Of a stretch of 7,456 nt of DNA, positions 6,187 to 7,456 are shown piece by piece. The notes under the pieces are model-generated. The model did not search any database. It was not told where the DNA came from and saw nothing but the letters and a program-made list of their open reading frames with translations. The translations under genes and the position numbers were made by a program. This DNA comes from Acetobacteraceae bacterium. Lineage in GTDB: Bacteria > Pseudomonadota > Alphaproteobacteria > Acetobacterales > Acetobacteraceae. Location of the stretch: NCBI GenBank assembly GCA_947478535.1, contig CANJXD010000282.1, positions 1 through 7,456 on the forward strand, in the 5' to 3' direction. Each line of letters opens with the position of its first letter. Position 1 is the first letter of the stretch.

Positions 6187-6221
6187 AAAACGAAACGGCC
6201 CGCGCCAGGGGCGCGGGCCGT
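6187..6221 (-). terminator. Rho-independent terminator of ftsH
   Basis: A perfect 12-bp GC-rich stem (6221-6210 with 6206-6195; arms ACGGCCCGCGCC and GGCGCGGGCCGT, 3-base loop) is followed on the minus strand by TTCGTTTT. It begins 41 bases after the ftsH stop. This is the classic stem plus T-rich tail for ending the ftsH transcript. On the plus strand the stem is not followed by T residues, so it acts in one direction. Confidence 0.88.
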
Positions 6222-6261
6222 GCGGTTGCAAGGTCCGGGCCGAGCGGCCCGAAACCAGGGA

Positions 6262-7456
6262 TCAGGTGCCCGGCTGCGGCGCGAAGCCGCCGCCGGTGTT
6301 CGGGCGCGGGGTCGGGCGGCCGCTGGTCGGCACGCTGCCACGGCCCTGGTTCACCGGCTCATCCGGGCGGACCCGCACGATGGGCTCGCCCTTGATGATC
6401 AGCCTGATCTCATCGCCGGAGATCGTCTCATGCTCCAGCAGGCCCTTGGCCAGCAGGTGCAACTCGTCGATGTTCTCGCTCAGAACCTGCGTGGCGCGGG
6501 CGTAGGCGGAGTCGATGATGCTGCGGATCTCGGCATCGATCTTCCGTGCGGTTTCCTCGGACAGGTTCTTGGACTGGGTCACGCTATGGCCGAGGAAGAC
6601 TTCCTGGTCGTTGGAGCCATAGGCGATCATGCCGAGATTCTCGGACATGCCCCATTCCGTCACCATCCGGCGGGCCTGGTCGGTCGCCATCTTGATGTCG
6701 CCGGACGCGCCGTTGGAGACCTTGTCGGCGCCGAAGACCAGTTCCTCCGCGACGCGCCCGCCCATCGCCATGGCGAGTTCCGCCTTCAGCTTGGACTTGT
6801 GCTTGGAATAGCGATCGCCGGCCGGCAGCGACATCACGAGGCCAAGCGCACGGCCGCGCGGGATGATCGTCGCCTTGTGGACGGGGTCGCATTCCGGCTC
6901 ATACACCGCGACCAGCGCGTGGCCCGCCTCATGGAAGGCAGTCATGCGCTTCTCATCCTCGGACATGACGAGGCTGCGGCGTTCCGCGCCCATCATGACC
7001 TTGTCCTTGGCCGCCTCGAATTCCGCCATGCCCACGGTCCGGCGCCCGGTGCGGGCCGCGAGCAGCGCCGCCTCGTTCACGAGGTTCGCGAGATCGGCGC
7101 CGGAGAAGCCCGGCGTGCCGCGCGCGATGGTCTTGGGCTCGACGTCCGAGGCCAGCGGCACCTTCCGCATATGGACCCGCAGGATCTTCTCCCGCCCGTT
7201 CACGTCGGGGTTGGGCACCACGACCTGGCGGTCGAAGCGGCCCGGGCGCAGCAGCGCGGGGTCCAGCACGTCCGGCCGGTTGGTGGCGGCGATGATGATG
7301 ACGCCTTCGTTGGATTCGAAGCCGTCCATCTCCACCAGCATCTGGTTCAGCGTCTGCTCGCGTTCATCGTTACCGCCGCCGAGGCCAGCGCCACGATGGC
7401 GGCCGACCGCGTCGATTTCGTCGATGAAGATGATGCACGGCGCGTTCTTCTTGCCC
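6262..7456 (-). CDS. ftsH: ATP-dependent zinc metalloprotease FtsH, N-terminal part missing
   Basis: Membrane-anchored hexameric AAA+ protease that degrades misfolded membrane proteins and regulators. The window holds the C-terminal 397 residues to TGA at 6262; about 240 N-terminal residues, with the membrane anchors and Walker A, lie beyond the right edge. Visible in order are Walker [14 protein letters not shown] (7-19), the second region of homology [18 protein letters not shown] with arginine fingers Arg70 and Arg73, the zinc site HEAGH (175-179) with catalytic Glu176, and [11 protein letters not shown] carrying the third zinc ligand Asp253. A helical region follows, then a Pro/Gly-rich tail of about 27 residues ending QPGT. 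All catalytic residues are intact. It is followed by a strong terminator, so its transcript mostly ends before folP. The symbol is certain from the motifs. Confidence 0.98.
   Translation of the reverse strand, partial: GKKNAPCIIFIDEIDAVGRHRGAGLGGGNDEREQTLNQMLVEMDGFESNEGVIIIAATNRPDVLDPALLRPGRFDRQVVVPNPDVNGREKILRVHMRKVPLASDVEPKTIARGTPGFSGADLANLVNEAALLAARTGRRTVGMAEFEAAKDKVMMGAERRSLVMSEDEKRMTAFHEAGHALVAVYEPECDPVHKATIIPRGRALGLVMSLPAGDRYSKHKSKLKAELAMAMGGRVAEELVFGADKVSNGASGDIKMATDQARRMVTEWGMSENLGMIAYGSNDQEVFLGHSVTQSKNLSEETARKIDAEIRSIIDSAYARATQVLSENIDELHLLAKGLLEHETISGDEIRLIIKGEPIVRVRPDEPVNQGRGSVPTSGRPTPRPNTGGGFAPQPGT

Noticed and set aside
5066..6505. Plus-strand open frame of 479 codons antisense to folP and the end of ftsH
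   Set aside because: It crosses the ftsH terminator and two clear genes, and its translation has no family signature.

Overview
The window is GC-rich chromosomal DNA, very probably from an alphaproteobacterium of the Rhodospirillales/Acetobacteraceae type (Roseomonas-like). This placement rests on the high GC with G/C-ending codons, frequent GTG/TTG starts, the gene order ftsH-folP-glmM typical of alphaproteobacteria, an N-terminally extended FolP, and a Bug-family solute-binding protein of the kind greatly expanded in these bacteria. It is inferred from sequence features, not from a database match.

Layout: bases 1-870 (+) hold the 3' part of a Bug/TctC-type periplasmic solute-binding protein gene. 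A GC-rich hairpin at 882-904 separates it from everything else, which lies on the minus strand and converges on it. Read in transcription order from the right edge, the minus strand has: ftsH (7456-6262, 5' end outside the window), an intrinsic terminator (6221-6187), folP (6100-5033), a 49-base gap with small hairpins, glmM (4983-3580), thiD (3583-2750), a PhzF-family gene (2753-1869) and a TDT/SLAC1-type membrane channel gene (1872-913). There is no gene-free stretch over 300 bases. The longest gap is 6101-6261, containing the ftsH terminator and the folP leader.

ftsH (membrane protease), folP (dihydropteroate synthase), glmM (phosphoglucosamine mutase, feeding UDP-GlcNAc and cell-wall synthesis) and thiD (HMP/HMP-P kinase of thiamine synthesis) are housekeeping genes. 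The PhzF-like protein and the TDT-family channel have no known link to them. They are nonetheless joined to the end of the same operon by 4-base stop/start overlaps: GTGA at glmM/thiD, TTGA at thiD/phzF and GTGA at phzF/TDT. All three genes after glmM use non-ATG starts.

I see no mobile element, CRISPR array, RNA gene or clear new multi-gene system. The points most worth a second look are: the coupled overlap chain that brings a PhzF-TDT pair under housekeeping control; a run of eight G at the glmM/thiD junction where a -1 slip or one-base insertion would fuse the two proteins; and the hairpin/GAG-repeat arrangement between folP and glmM.
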